This document shows positions 25,561 to 34,197 of a stretch of DNA of 64,000 bases, piece after piece. The notes below the pieces were generated by a model. The model saw nothing but the letters and a program-made list of their open reading frames with translations. It was not told where the DNA came from and searched no databases. This stretch comes from Nocardioides conyzicola (GTDB taxonomy: Bacteria; Actinomycetota; Actinomycetes; Propionibacteriales; Nocardioidaceae), in assembly GCF_039543825.1 (NCBI RefSeq), contig NZ_BAABKM010000005.1, positions 186,001 to 250,000 of the forward strand, in the 5' to 3' direction. The number at the start of each line of letters is the position of its first letter. The first letter of the stretch is position 1. Position numbers and translations under genes: made by a program.

Positions 25561-27699
25561 TCAGGCACCGACCTTCGCGTCCTCGGCCTCGTCGAGCTCG
25601 GTCCACAGGTCGGCGTCGTCCTGGTCCGCCTCGATCGTGGGCAGGAGGCGGTCCAGCCAGGCCGGCAGCCACCAGTTCCACTTCCCGAGGAGCGTCATGG
25701 TCGCGGGGACCAGGACCATCCGCACGACGGTGGCGTCGAGCACGATCGCGACCGCCATGCCGAAGCCGAGCTGCTTGACCACGGTGTCCGCCTCCGTCGA
25801 GAAGCCGAGGAAGACGACGACCATGATCGCGGCGGCGGAGGAGATCACCCGGCCGGTCGCGGCCAAGCCGCGCTCGACGCTGCCCGTGGCGTCGCCGGTG
25901 CGCAGCCAGTCCTCACGGATCCGCGACAGCAGGAAGACCTCGTAGTCCATCGACAACCCGAAGAGGATCGCGAAGTTGAGGATCGGGATCCAGCTCGAGA
26001 CGGCCACCGCGTGGTCGATGCCGAGCAGGCTTCCGCCCCAGCCCCACTGGAAGACCATGGTGAGCACGCCGTACGACGCGGCGATGGACAGCAGGTTCAT
26101 CGCCGCCGCCTTCACGGGGACGACGACCGAGCGGAACATCATCGCGAGCAGCAGCACCGACACGGAGACCACGAACCCGACGACGATCCAGAGCCTCTCG
26201 GAGAGCATCCCCGAGAGGTCGGCGAACATCGGCGTCGTGCCGGTGACCTCGACGCCGGCCGGGAGGTCGTCCCGCAGCGCCGTGACGAGCTCGGAGGTGC
26301 GCTCGTCGGAGGGGCCGGTGGTGGGCTCCGCGTCGAAGACCGTGATCGCGCCGTCCGGGGTGGTGAACGCGGGGGTGACCCCGGCGATGCCCGGGTGCTC
26401 GGCGACCTGGTCGGCGACGGCCTGCGGGTCGGCCCGGGTGGGGTCGACGACGATCGTGAACGGGCCGTTGGCACCGGCGCCGTACTCGTCCGCGATCAAG
26501 TCGTAGGCCTGGCGCACCGAGGTCTCCGTGCTGTTGCTGCTGCCGTCCTGCGGCCAGGTGCGCATGCCGAGGACGGGAGCGGCGAGCAGGAGCAGGAAGA
26601 CCAGAGCGGCGAGGGCCGCCGCGACCGGGCGCTTGACGACCTGGGCCGCCCAGCGCGCGGTGAGCGGCGCCTTCCGGCTGCGCGGGGGCAGGCCCCTGCG
26701 CACGCGTCGCGGCATCAGCCGTCGGCCGGCCAGCCCGCACAGCGCCGGCACCAGGGTGAGTGCCGCGGCGAGCACGGAGACGACCGCGATCGCCGTGGCG
26801 TAGCCGAACGTCGAGTAGACCGGGAGGCCGCCGAGGCGAAGGCCCATCAGCGAGATGAGCACCGTCAGCGAGGCGAACACGACCGAGCGGCCGGCCGTCG
26901 CCATCGCCCGCCCCGCCGCCTCGCGCTTGTCGAGGCCCTCACCGAGGAACTCCACATGCCGGGTGACCAGCAGCAGGGCGTAGTCGATGCCGACGCCGAG
27001 GCCGACCATGGTGGCGACGGTCGGGGCGGCCGTCGAGACGTCCATCGTGGCAGCAAGCAGCGTGACGCCCGCCGAGCCGACGGCGAGGCCGGTCAGCGCG
27101 ACCGCCAGGGGCAGGCCGGCTGCGACGACCGAGCCGAACGCGATGATGAGCAGCGCGAGCGCGGCGATCACACCAGCGAGCTCTCCGGTGCCCTTCATCG
27201 TGGACTCGGCACCGCCGGGGAGCTCGCCGCCCAGCTCGGCCTGGAGGCCGGCGTCGCGGAGCGGCTGGATCGCGTCCACCAGCGGGTCGTAGCCGTGGGC
27301 GCCGACGAGGTCGTCGTCGGTGACCGGCACGTCGTACCCGATCGTGACGAGCGCGGTGTCGGTGTCCGCGGAGAGCCGCGGCTCGCTGACCGAGCTGACG
27401 TGGTCGAGGCCCGTCAGCCGCCGGACCAGGCCGTCGAGGTCAGCGGCCTGGAGGGGGTCGCCCTCGCGGTCGTGGACGACGACCTGCGCGGTGGCGCCGC
27501 CGCCGTGCGGCACGTGGGCGCGCAGCTGCTCGACGCCGGCCTGCGCGCGGGCCTGCGGGACGTTGTAGTCGTCGTGGGTGGTGCCCCCGAAGGCGCCGGC
27601 GAGCACGAAGGCCGCGACCACCACGACGAACCAGGCGGAGATCGTCCGCCACGGGTGCGCCGCGGTGCTGTGGCCGAGGCGGTAGAGGATGCGTGACAC
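25561..27699 (-). CDS. MMPL family RND exporter
   Basis: 712 residues, twelve membrane helices in two halves. Helix one is followed by a periplasm-side domain of about 130 residues; GLGVGIDYALLLVTRH and FGLSMDYEVFLLSRIRE are the paired helix-4 and helix-10 motifs with the proton-relay Asp-Tyr. Such proteins export lipids, drugs or siderophores using the proton gradient. A GTG start at 27699 follows GGGAG. Two tandem 11-base repeats (27758-27779) in the upstream gap may be an activator site. It lies downstream of an ABC system and just before the hemerythrin gene. Confidence 0.92.
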   Translation of the reverse strand: MSRILYRLGHSTAAHPWRTISAWFVVVVAAFVLAGAFGGTTHDDYNVPQARAQAGVEQLRAHVPHGGGATAQVVVHDREGDPLQAADLDGLVRRLTGLDHVSSVSEPRLSADTDTALVTIGYDVPVTDDDLVGAHGYDPLVDAIQPLRDAGLQAELGGELPGGAESTMKGTGELAGVIAALALLIIAFGSVVAAGLPLAVALTGLAVGSAGVTLLAATMDVSTAAPTVATMVGLGVGIDYALLLVTRHVEFLGEGLDKREAAGRAMATAGRSVVFASLTVLISLMGLRLGGLPVYSTFGYATAIAVVSVLAAALTLVPALCGLAGRRLMPRRVRRGLPPRSRKAPLTARWAAQVVKRPVAAALAALVFLLLLAAPVLGMRTWPQDGSSNSTETSVRQAYDLIADEYGAGANGPFTIVVDPTRADPQAVADQVAEHPGIAGVTPAFTTPDGAITVFDAEPTTGPSDERTSELVTALRDDLPAGVEVTGTTPMFADLSGMLSERLWIVVGFVVSVSVLLLAMMFRSVVVPVKAAAMNLLSIAASYGVLTMVFQWGWGGSLLGIDHAVAVSSWIPILNFAILFGLSMDYEVFLLSRIREDWLRTGDATGSVERGLAATGRVISSAAAIMVVVFLGFSTEADTVVKQLGFGMAVAIVLDATVVRMVLVPATMTLLGKWNWWLPAWLDRLLPTIEADQDDADLWTELDEAEDAKVGA

Positions 27700-27757
27700 G
27701 GTGAGGCTCCCAATCAGAGGTGTTCTGGTGGGAGGACTCTGACGCCGGCTTCTTGAG

Positions 27758-27779
27758 GCCGACTGGGAGCCGACTTGGA
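27758..27779. promoter_or_regulatory. Tandem 11-base direct repeats upstream of the MMPL gene
   Basis: GCCGACTGGGA (27758-27768) is followed at once by GCCGACTTGGA (27769-27779), differing at one base, and then by GCC. Direct repeats on an 11-base pitch are typical of sites for OmpR-type or SARP-type activators. It lies 59-80 bases before the exporter's start codon. Confidence 0.45.
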
Positions 27780-27792
27780 GCCTGCGGCCGGG

Positions 27793-28449
27793 CTAGCGGA
27801 GCGGGCGCACCCAGGTGGCCACACCCTCGTCGAGGTGCAGCTCGCCGTCGGTCTGCTCGGCGGCCTCGGGGTCGTGGGTGGCCATCACCACGATCGCGCC
27901 GCGCAGCGCCTCGCCGCGCAGGGCGGCCACCATCCGCTCCCGGTTGGCCGCGTCCAGGTCGCTCGTCGGCTCGTCGGCGAGCAGCAGCCGCGCCTGCGCC
28001 CCGAACGCCCGGGCGAGCGCGACCCGCTGCTGCTGCCCGCCCGAGAGCTCCTCGATGAGGTGGTTGCCGCTCTCCTCGAGGCCGACGAGCGCCAGCGCCT
28101 CCTCGGTACGGCGGGCCGCCTCCCCCGCCGGCACGCCGACGGCGAGCAGCGGGACCAGGACGTTCTCGGCCGCCGTCAGCGAGGACGCGAGCCCGTTGCC
28201 CTGCGGCACGATCGCAACCCCCAGCGCGGCCGCCTGTTCGCGATCCGTCAGGTCGGTGCCGGCGAGGACGACCTTGCCCGCACTCGGCCGGAGCGCGGCA
28301 CCGAGCGCCCACAGCAGCGACGACTTGCCGGCACCGGAGGGGCCGGTGACCGCCACCAGCTGACCCGGCTGCAGCATCAGGTCGACGGCCTGGACGGCCA
28401 CGAGGTCGCCGTACCGGACCTCCACGCCCTGGACCAGGAGCTCATGCAT
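27793..28449 (-). CDS. ABC transporter ATP-binding protein
   Basis: 218 residues: Walker A GPSGAGKSSLL, Q-loop in VAIVPQGNGLA, signature LSGGQQQRVALARA, Walker B LLLADEPTSDLD and the switch His in ATHDPEA. It belongs to the LolD/MacB-type ATPases that work with FtsX-like permeases. Its start overlaps the end of the previous ATPase gene by 8 bases, so the two are coupled. With the 1022-residue permease they make one transporter, possibly with the two ATPases as a heterodimer. Confidence 0.93.
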   Translation of the reverse strand: MHELLVQGVEVRYGDLVAVQAVDLMLQPGQLVAVTGPSGAGKSSLLWALGAALRPSAGKVVLAGTDLTDREQAAALGVAIVPQGNGLASSLTAAENVLVPLLAVGVPAGEAARRTEEALALVGLEESGNHLIEELSGGQQQRVALARAFGAQARLLLADEPTSDLDAANRERMVAALRGEALRGAIVVMATHDPEAAEQTDGELHLDEGVATWVRPLR

Positions 28450-29284
28450 CGGTGTCCCTCGCTTCCGGCAGCAGCGTGTAGGTGCCGTCCTCCTGGAGGT
28501 GGAAGCGCACGAGCGTGCCCGGCGCCAGGTGGTCCCGGACGTGCAGCGGCAGCGGGAGGAAGCCGTCGGGCGTGACCACGGCGTACTCCTCGCCGCTGCG
28601 TCCCTCGCCGCCGACCCGGCCGTCACGGATGGTGATCGTGCGGGGCAGGAACGCGGCGACGTCGGGGTCGTGGGTCACGAGCACCACGGTGGTGCCGAGC
28701 TCGCGGTTGAGCGCGGCCATCCGGTCCAGCACCAGGTCGCGCGCGCTGTGCTCGAGCTGGCTGGTCGGCTCGTCGGCGAGCAGGAGGCCGGGGCGCGGGG
28801 CCATCGCGACGGCGAGCGCGGCGAGCTGGAGGTGCCCGGGGCTGAGCTCGCTCAGGGGCCGGTCCGCCTCGGCCACCAGTCCGACCGCCGCCAGCACCTC
28901 CGCCGGGTCGGGGACGTCCTTGCCGGCCTCGCGAGCGGCACCCTGGGCGAACCGGACGTTCTCGAGCGGGGTGAAGTAGGGCAGCAGGTTGCGGCCCGCT
29001 CCCTGCAGCATCAGCGAGACCTCGAGTGCGCGCAGCTCGTCGAGCTGGCGGGCCCCGGCCGACGACAGCTCCACGGAGCCGACGAACACCTTGCCCGCAC
29101 TGGGTCGGAAGACGCCGGCCAACAGGCTCAGCAGCGTCGACTTGCCGGCGCCGGAGGGGCCGAGCAGCCCGACCATCTCGCCCGCGTTGACGTCGAGGTC
29201 GACGCCGGAGAGCGCCGCCACCTCGTGGCCCTCGGAGCGGTAGATGTGCACCAGTCGCTGGGTGCTCACACGGAGACCTGTCAC
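28442..29284 (-). CDS. ABC transporter ATP-binding protein with C-terminal extension
   Basis: 280 residues. Walker A GPSGAGKSTLLSLL and Walker B LLLADEPTSQLE are normal, but the signature reads LSPGHLQLAALAVAM instead of LSGGQ, so one of the two composite ATP sites may be weak. The switch His is in VTHDPDVA. About 60 extra residues after the ATPase fold (EEYAVVTPDGFLPLPLHVR) have no known role. The GTG start overlaps the permease stop (GTGA at 29281-29284). It is probably the non-canonical half of an ATPase pair. Confidence 0.9.
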   Translation of the reverse strand: MTGLRVSTQRLVHIYRSEGHEVAALSGVDLDVNAGEMVGLLGPSGAGKSTLLSLLAGVFRPSAGKVFVGSVELSSAGARQLDELRALEVSLMLQGAGRNLLPYFTPLENVRFAQGAAREAGKDVPDPAEVLAAVGLVAEADRPLSELSPGHLQLAALAVAMAPRPGLLLADEPTSQLEHSARDLVLDRMAALNRELGTTVVLVTHDPDVAAFLPRTITIRDGRVGGEGRSGEEYAVVTPDGFLPLPLHVRDHLAPGTLVRFHLQEDGTYTLLPEARDTDA

Positions 29285-32200
29285 ATCGTCTCCCGGAGTC
29301 GTGGCAGCTCGGCGCGCGCGGCCAGCGCCCGGCCGATGAGCACGCTGCCGGCGCCGAGCACGACGAGCGACAGTGCGACCGCGACCAGCACCGCCCACCA
29401 GGCCGTGTCGAGGTCGAGCGTGGACACCTGGGGCGCGGTGGCGAAGAGCGGCACGATCGGCATCGCGAGCTGGGCGCCGAAGATCCCGGAGACGCCGCCG
29501 GCGACCACGCCGACGAGCACGGCCGGGAGCTGGGCCGCCACGGCGATCGACCGGATCGACCGGCGGGGCACGCCGCTCATCCGCAGCGCGGCGAAGTCGC
29601 GGGTGCGGAAGCGCCAGCCGCTGACCGCGCTGACCACCAGCACCAGCAGGGCGATCAGCAGCGCCACGCCGCCGACGAGGGCGGCGAGCTGCAGGCTCCA
29701 GGCGGCGACGGACTCGTCGTACGAGCGCTCGATGTCGCGCAGGGTGGTGGTCTGCGCGACGGCGATGCCGCGGTCGGACAGAGCGTCGGTGACACGGTCG
29801 AGCAGAGCGGGGTCGTCGTCGCCGAACCAGACTTGGACGCGGTCGGTCGCGAGCACCGGCCGTCCACGTTGGAGCGACTCGAGGTCGGTGACGAAGGTGT
29901 GGGGCTCGGAGGCGGGCACCCGGGCGAGGGAGCCGACCTTGGCAGCGGGCTGGGCTTCGCCGTCCAGGCCGGTGAGCGTGAACTGGTTGCCGCTGCCACC
30001 CGGCGGAAGCGGCCCGGCGACGAGTGCCGGGACGATGGTCGGCAACCAACGCTGCTGCATGGTCATGGGCGACACGCCCTGACCCTGGAAGGTCACCGTC
30101 AGCTCGTCGGGCGTCGTGGAGCTCGGCGAGACGTGGCCGGTCTCCCGCGTGTAGAACTCGGTCCACTGCTCGGCAGGCCCGAGCGGCACCACCTCGCCGG
30201 AGGGTCGCGCGGTCAGGTTGCGCAGCGTGACCCGGCCCTCGATGGTCGCCCCGGGCAGGGAATCGGTCCACACGCCGGTGACGTGGCAGCCCTCGGAGCA
30301 GCTCACCAACTGGTGGAAGTGCCGGTGGGCGCTCTTCGCCGCGAAGGTGCCCAGGGCCGTGTGCAGCGTCTCGCCCGACTGGTTGACCAGGTCGAGCCCG
30401 AGGGTCACGGGGGTGCGCTTGTTGTCGACCCGCGTCGACGTCAGCGTGGAGTCGTCGACATCGATGTCGAGCTCGGTCCCGGTGATGTCGATCGGCTTCG
30501 CATCCGGCGGGGCCAACTTGTCCCAGAGGGCGTCGGAGGGTCCGCCACCGGGGAAGAGGGCGATCTTGCGGAAGGACGACGCCACGATCGCCAGCGTGTC
30601 CGGGGCGTCGTTGCCAGGCGGGTGCACGCGTACGACGGGGGTGAGCTCGTCGCCCTCCGGGTCGATGTCGGCGAGCGCGGCGCGGATGTCGGCGAGATCG
30701 TTGCTGTCCACGTCGAGCACCCGCGGCGCACCGGCCTGCTGGGCCGCGGCGGTGGCCCGGTTGCGCTGCCCGACGATCAGGGCGTCGGCGGAGAACACCG
30801 CCAGCGCCGAGGCGAGGGTGACGATCGCGATGATCCGCCGGGTGGCAGGGCTCCGCGCGGCGTCGAGCATGCTGACTCCGACACGGACCCGGCCCCGGCG
30901 CAGCTGACGGCGGCCGTAGAGCGCGGCCGTCGGGGTGGTCAGGTGGGCGAGCAGCAGGCCGACGACGATCGCCAGCAGACCGGGCGCGGCGAGCGCGACC
31001 GGGCCGTCCAGGCCACCGGTGGCGAACACGACCACGATCCCGCCCGCGCCGGCGATGACGATGGCGTCGGCGGCACCGAGCGCCCAGCCGGTGGCGCGCG
31101 GCGGCACCCTGCGCAGCAGGCGCTCGACGGGCTCGCGGACGACCCGGCTCACCGCGACCAGGGTGACGCTGGTGAGCACGACGGCGGCCGCGGCCACGGC
31201 GGCCAGGAACGGCCAGCCCAGCTCGAACGGCGGGTCGCCGGGCAGCAGCACCGCCCGGGCGAACCACGAGGCGACGACCGCCAGCAACGCACCCGGCACC
31301 AGGGCCAGGAGGGTGATGGGGAGCAGCTCGGCGAGCAGCAGCCGCCGTGCCCCGTGCCGGCCCCGACCGCGCAGCCGGGCGAGGGCGACCTCGGGCCGGC
31401 GCTGCTCGGTGATCGCCAGCAGGATGAGCCAGAGCACCACGACCGCGAGCAGGCACAGCTGCGCCATCAGCAGCGGCACGGTGACGCGGGACTGGTCGAT
31501 CTGGTCCTGGACGCCGTGCGCGAGGTCCGGGAGGCCGGAGACCACCTTGACCGGCGTCACTCCGACGTCGGGTCGACGGTGCGCGAGACCGTCGACCACC
31601 GGGCCGAGCGCGAGGAGCTCGTCGACGCCGACAGCGTCGTCGTCGACGAGGTAGCCCGCACTCGAGGAACGGGCCTCGACCACGGCGTTGTCGAAGCTGT
31701 CGCGGGAGGTGATCCAGACGTCGTGCTGCGGCGGCGCGGGCGCGCCGGTCGAGATCACGACCCCGGATCGACCGGTCAAGGACTGCCCGAACCAGTAGTC
31801 GCTGACCTGCTGCTCGTAGACGCCGACGACCTTCAGTCGCGCCACGCTCGAGGAGCCGTTCTGGTTCGTGGCGCCCGCGATGCGGACCGTCGAGCCGACG
31901 TCGAGGCCGAAGTTCTCCACGTCCGCGGCGCTGACGGCGATCTCGCCGGGACCGTCCGGACACGCGCCGTCGGTGAACGACAGGTGGTCGCACTGTCCGC
32001 TGCGCCAGGTCAGGTCGCCGTAGGGGTCGGTGAGCCCGCCGGGCAGCACTCCCGCGTTCGCCGCGTAGCCGAGGATCGGCTCGTGGAAGTCGGAGCGGTA
32101 CGCCGCGGGGAGCTGGTCCGCGAGCTGCTCCGGCTGGGGCAGCGGGCCGGCGTCGTAGAAGTCGTCCCCGGGCGTCATCGACAGCTGGACGCTGGTGTCG

Positions 32201-32349
32201 GTCACGGTCGCGCCGGAGAGCGTGATGTCGGTGAGCGCCTGCTGCATCGCCCGGTAGTAGAGCGGGGCGAAGGCGGCGCACGCGGTCATCAGGGCAGCGA
32301 GGGCGGCAACCGCAGCCGCCTGCAGCGGCCGGTACCGCCAACGCTTCAC
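29281..32349 (-). CDS. FtsX-like ABC transporter permease (large)
   Basis: 1022 residues: one N-terminal helix (about 12-32), a large extracellular region, a core of several helices (about 290-540), a second large extracellular region, and a C-terminal FtsX bundle of four helices (about 890-1010). This resembles two FtsX/MacB-type permease halves joined in one chain, so one polypeptide may form the whole membrane part. Such transporters move lipids, peptides or drugs, or transmit force to surface enzymes. The GTG start at 32349 follows GGGGGA. It heads a coupled permease-ATPase-ATPase operon. Confidence 0.85.
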   Translation of the reverse strand: MKRWRYRPLQAAAVAALAALMTACAAFAPLYYRAMQQALTDITLSGATVTDTSVQLSMTPGDDFYDAGPLPQPEQLADQLPAAYRSDFHEPILGYAANAGVLPGGLTDPYGDLTWRSGQCDHLSFTDGACPDGPGEIAVSAADVENFGLDVGSTVRIAGATNQNGSSSVARLKVVGVYEQQVSDYWFGQSLTGRSGVVISTGAPAPPQHDVWITSRDSFDNAVVEARSSSAGYLVDDDAVGVDELLALGPVVDGLAHRRPDVGVTPVKVVSGLPDLAHGVQDQIDQSRVTVPLLMAQLCLLAVVVLWLILLAITEQRRPEVALARLRGRGRHGARRLLLAELLPITLLALVPGALLAVVASWFARAVLLPGDPPFELGWPFLAAVAAAAVVLTSVTLVAVSRVVREPVERLLRRVPPRATGWALGAADAIVIAGAGGIVVVFATGGLDGPVALAAPGLLAIVVGLLLAHLTTPTAALYGRRQLRRGRVRVGVSMLDAARSPATRRIIAIVTLASALAVFSADALIVGQRNRATAAAQQAGAPRVLDVDSNDLADIRAALADIDPEGDELTPVVRVHPPGNDAPDTLAIVASSFRKIALFPGGGPSDALWDKLAPPDAKPIDITGTELDIDVDDSTLTSTRVDNKRTPVTLGLDLVNQSGETLHTALGTFAAKSAHRHFHQLVSCSEGCHVTGVWTDSLPGATIEGRVTLRNLTARPSGEVVPLGPAEQWTEFYTRETGHVSPSSTTPDELTVTFQGQGVSPMTMQQRWLPTIVPALVAGPLPPGGSGNQFTLTGLDGEAQPAAKVGSLARVPASEPHTFVTDLESLQRGRPVLATDRVQVWFGDDDPALLDRVTDALSDRGIAVAQTTTLRDIERSYDESVAAWSLQLAALVGGVALLIALLVLVVSAVSGWRFRTRDFAALRMSGVPRRSIRSIAVAAQLPAVLVGVVAGGVSGIFGAQLAMPIVPLFATAPQVSTLDLDTAWWAVLVAVALSLVVLGAGSVLIGRALAARAELPRLRETM

Positions 32350-32438
32350 CCGTCAGTCCCCCGTCACGTTCCGGACCTGTCCCACCACAACCGGGACAGA
32401 CTCTCACACGACCGCCGACGCGGCCCCCGCCCTGGGCC

Positions 32439-32469
32439 TTGACTTCAAGTTCGCTTCAACTTGCACCCT
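32439..32469 (+). promoter_or_regulatory. Possible MerR/SoxR-like promoter before an SDR gene
   Basis: TTGACT (32439-32444) is followed by a 19-base spacer holding CAAGTT (32446-32451) and AACTTG (32458-32463), then CACCCT (32464-32469). The layout resembles a MerR-family promoter, but the -10 element is poor and the dyad arms are short. Confidence 0.35.
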
Positions 32470-32509
32470 CCTGAGAACGGAACGTGATCCGACCGAGGAG
32501 AGACCGCCC

Positions 32510-33205
32510 ATGCCTGTCGCCGTCATCACCGGAGCCTCCCAGGGGCTCGGCCTGGCCCTCGCCCGCGCCCTCGCGTCCGCCGGCTGGTCGGTGGTCGCCG
32601 ACGCGCGCGACGCCGTACGCCTGCAGGAGGCGGTCGCGGACCTGCCGGGGGGCCCGCACCTCGCCGTACCCGGCGACGTGACCGACTCCTGGCACCGGGG
32701 CGCCCTGGCCGCGTCGGCCAGCGACCTCGGGGGCGCCGACCTGCTCGTCAACAACGCGAGCACGCTCGGCGCCAGCCCGCTCCCCCGCCTCGCCGACCTC
32801 GACCCGGACACCTACCTGCGGACCCTGGACGTCAACGTCGTGGCGCCGGTGGCGCTGGCGTCGTTGCTGCTGCCGCAGCTGCGGGTACGGCGCGGCCGGG
32901 TCCTGAACATCACCTCCGACGCGTCGGTGGAGGCGTACGAGACGTGGGGCGGCTACGGCTCGTCCAAGGCCGCGCTCGACCACGCGACGCGGGTGCTGGC
33001 GGCCGAGGAGCCCGACGTGCGCGTGTACGCCGTGGATCCGGGCGACCTGCGGACCGCGATGCACCAGGCGGCGTTCCCCGGCGAGGACATCGGTGACCGG
33101 CCCGAGCCGGCGTCCGTCGTGCCGCACCTGCTGACGCTGGTCGTCGGCGACCTGCGCAGCGGCCGGCACCGGGCCGCGGACCTCGAGCCGGTCGTCAGCG
33201 TATGA
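32510..33205 (+). CDS. Short-chain dehydrogenase/reductase
   Basis: 231 residues. NAD(P)-binding TGASQGLGLA (residues 7-16), structural NNAS, and the catalytic Ser...YGSSKAA (Tyr-x-x-x-Lys) are all present; the C-terminus is short. GAGGAG precedes the ATG. Its stop overlaps the start of the QueA-like gene (ATGA at 33202-33205), so the two are made together and probably act on the same substrate or pathway. A MerR/SoxR-like promoter may lie at 32439-32469. Substrate unknown. Confidence 0.9.
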   Translation: MPVAVITGASQGLGLALARALASAGWSVVADARDAVRLQEAVADLPGGPHLAVPGDVTDSWHRGALAASASDLGGADLLVNNASTLGASPLPRLADLDPDTYLRTLDVNVVAPVALASLLLPQLRVRRGRVLNITSDASVEAYETWGGYGSSKAALDHATRVLAAEEPDVRVYAVDPGDLRTAMHQAAFPGEDIGDRPEPASVVPHLLTLVVGDLRSGRHRAADLEPVVSV

Positions 33206-34197
33206 CCGCCGTGGTCCGCGAGGCCGCCGTCCCACCCGAGGCCCGCGGGGTCGCCCGCGACGGGGTCCGGCTGGCGGTCGTGACCCCGGACGCCACGACG
33301 CACACGACCGCGGCCCACCTGCCCCAGCACCTGCGGCCCGGCGACCTGCTGGTGGTCAACACCAGCGCCACGCTCCCCTCGGCACTCGCCGGGGACGGCT
33401 GGGGCGTCCACGTCTCGACGCTCCTCGACGACGGCAGCTGGGTGGTCGAGCTCCGGCAGCCCGACAACAGCGGGCCCGCGACGCCGGTGCCGGGTGAGGT
33501 GCTGCCGCTGCCCGGCGGCGTGTCGCTCCGGGTCGTCGAGCCGCACCCGGCGGGGCAGACCCGGTTGTGGCGGGCCCGCCCGTCGCCGGAGGTGGACCGG
33601 GTGGCGTACCTCGGCCGCTGGGGCCGCCCGATCCGCTACCGCTACGTGCACGGCGAGTGGCCGATCGAGGCCCTCCAGAACGTCTACGCCCGGCACCCCG
33701 GCAGCGCCGAGATGCCCAGCGCCGGCCGGCCGCTGACCGAGCGGCTGCTCGTCTCCCTGATGGCGTACGGCGTGGTGGTCGCTCCGGTCGTGCTGCACAC
33801 GGGAGTCGCCAGCCAGGAGAAGCACGAGCCGCCGCAGCCGGAAGAGTACGCCGTGCCGGCGGCGACCGCCCGCCTCGTCGGCTCGACGCGGGCGGCCGGT
33901 CGCCGGGTGGTCGCCGTCGGCACCACGGTGGTGCGAGCGCTGGAGTCCGCCGTCGCTGGCGGCCGGGTGGTGCCTAGCGCCGGCTGGACGTCCCTGGTCC
34001 TCGACCCGTCCCGCCCGACGCAGGTCGTCGACGGCCTGCTCACCGGGCTGCACGAGCCGGAGGCCAGCCACCTGCACCTGCTCGCAGCGGTCGCCGGCCG
34101 GCCGCTGGTCGACCGGGCCTACGCCGACATCAGCGCGCCCGATGCGCCGCCGTACCTCTGGCACGAGTTCGGCGACACGATGCTGCTGCTCCCGTGA
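33202..34197 (+). CDS. QueA-like S-adenosylmethionine:tRNA ribosyltransferase-isomerase family protein
   Basis: 331 residues. GDLLVVNTSATLP, ALQNVYARHPGSAEMPSAGR and PVVLHTGVASQEKHE match QueA, which adds the ribosyl part of S-adenosylmethionine to 7-aminomethyl-7-deazaguanine in tRNA. No other queuosine gene is in the window, and this copy is coupled to an SDR, so it may be an actinobacterial paralogue acting on another deazapurine or small molecule. It abuts the convergent CU044_5270-type gene with zero spacing (TGATCA at 34195-34200). Family confident, reaction not. Confidence 0.82.
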   Translation: MTAVVREAAVPPEARGVARDGVRLAVVTPDATTHTTAAHLPQHLRPGDLLVVNTSATLPSALAGDGWGVHVSTLLDDGSWVVELRQPDNSGPATPVPGEVLPLPGGVSLRVVEPHPAGQTRLWRARPSPEVDRVAYLGRWGRPIRYRYVHGEWPIEALQNVYARHPGSAEMPSAGRPLTERLLVSLMAYGVVVAPVVLHTGVASQEKHEPPQPEEYAVPAATARLVGSTRAAGRRVVAVGTTVVRALESAVAGGRVVPSAGWTSLVLDPSRPTQVVDGLLTGLHEPEASHLHLLAAVAGRPLVDRAYADISAPDAPPYLWHEFGDTMLLLP

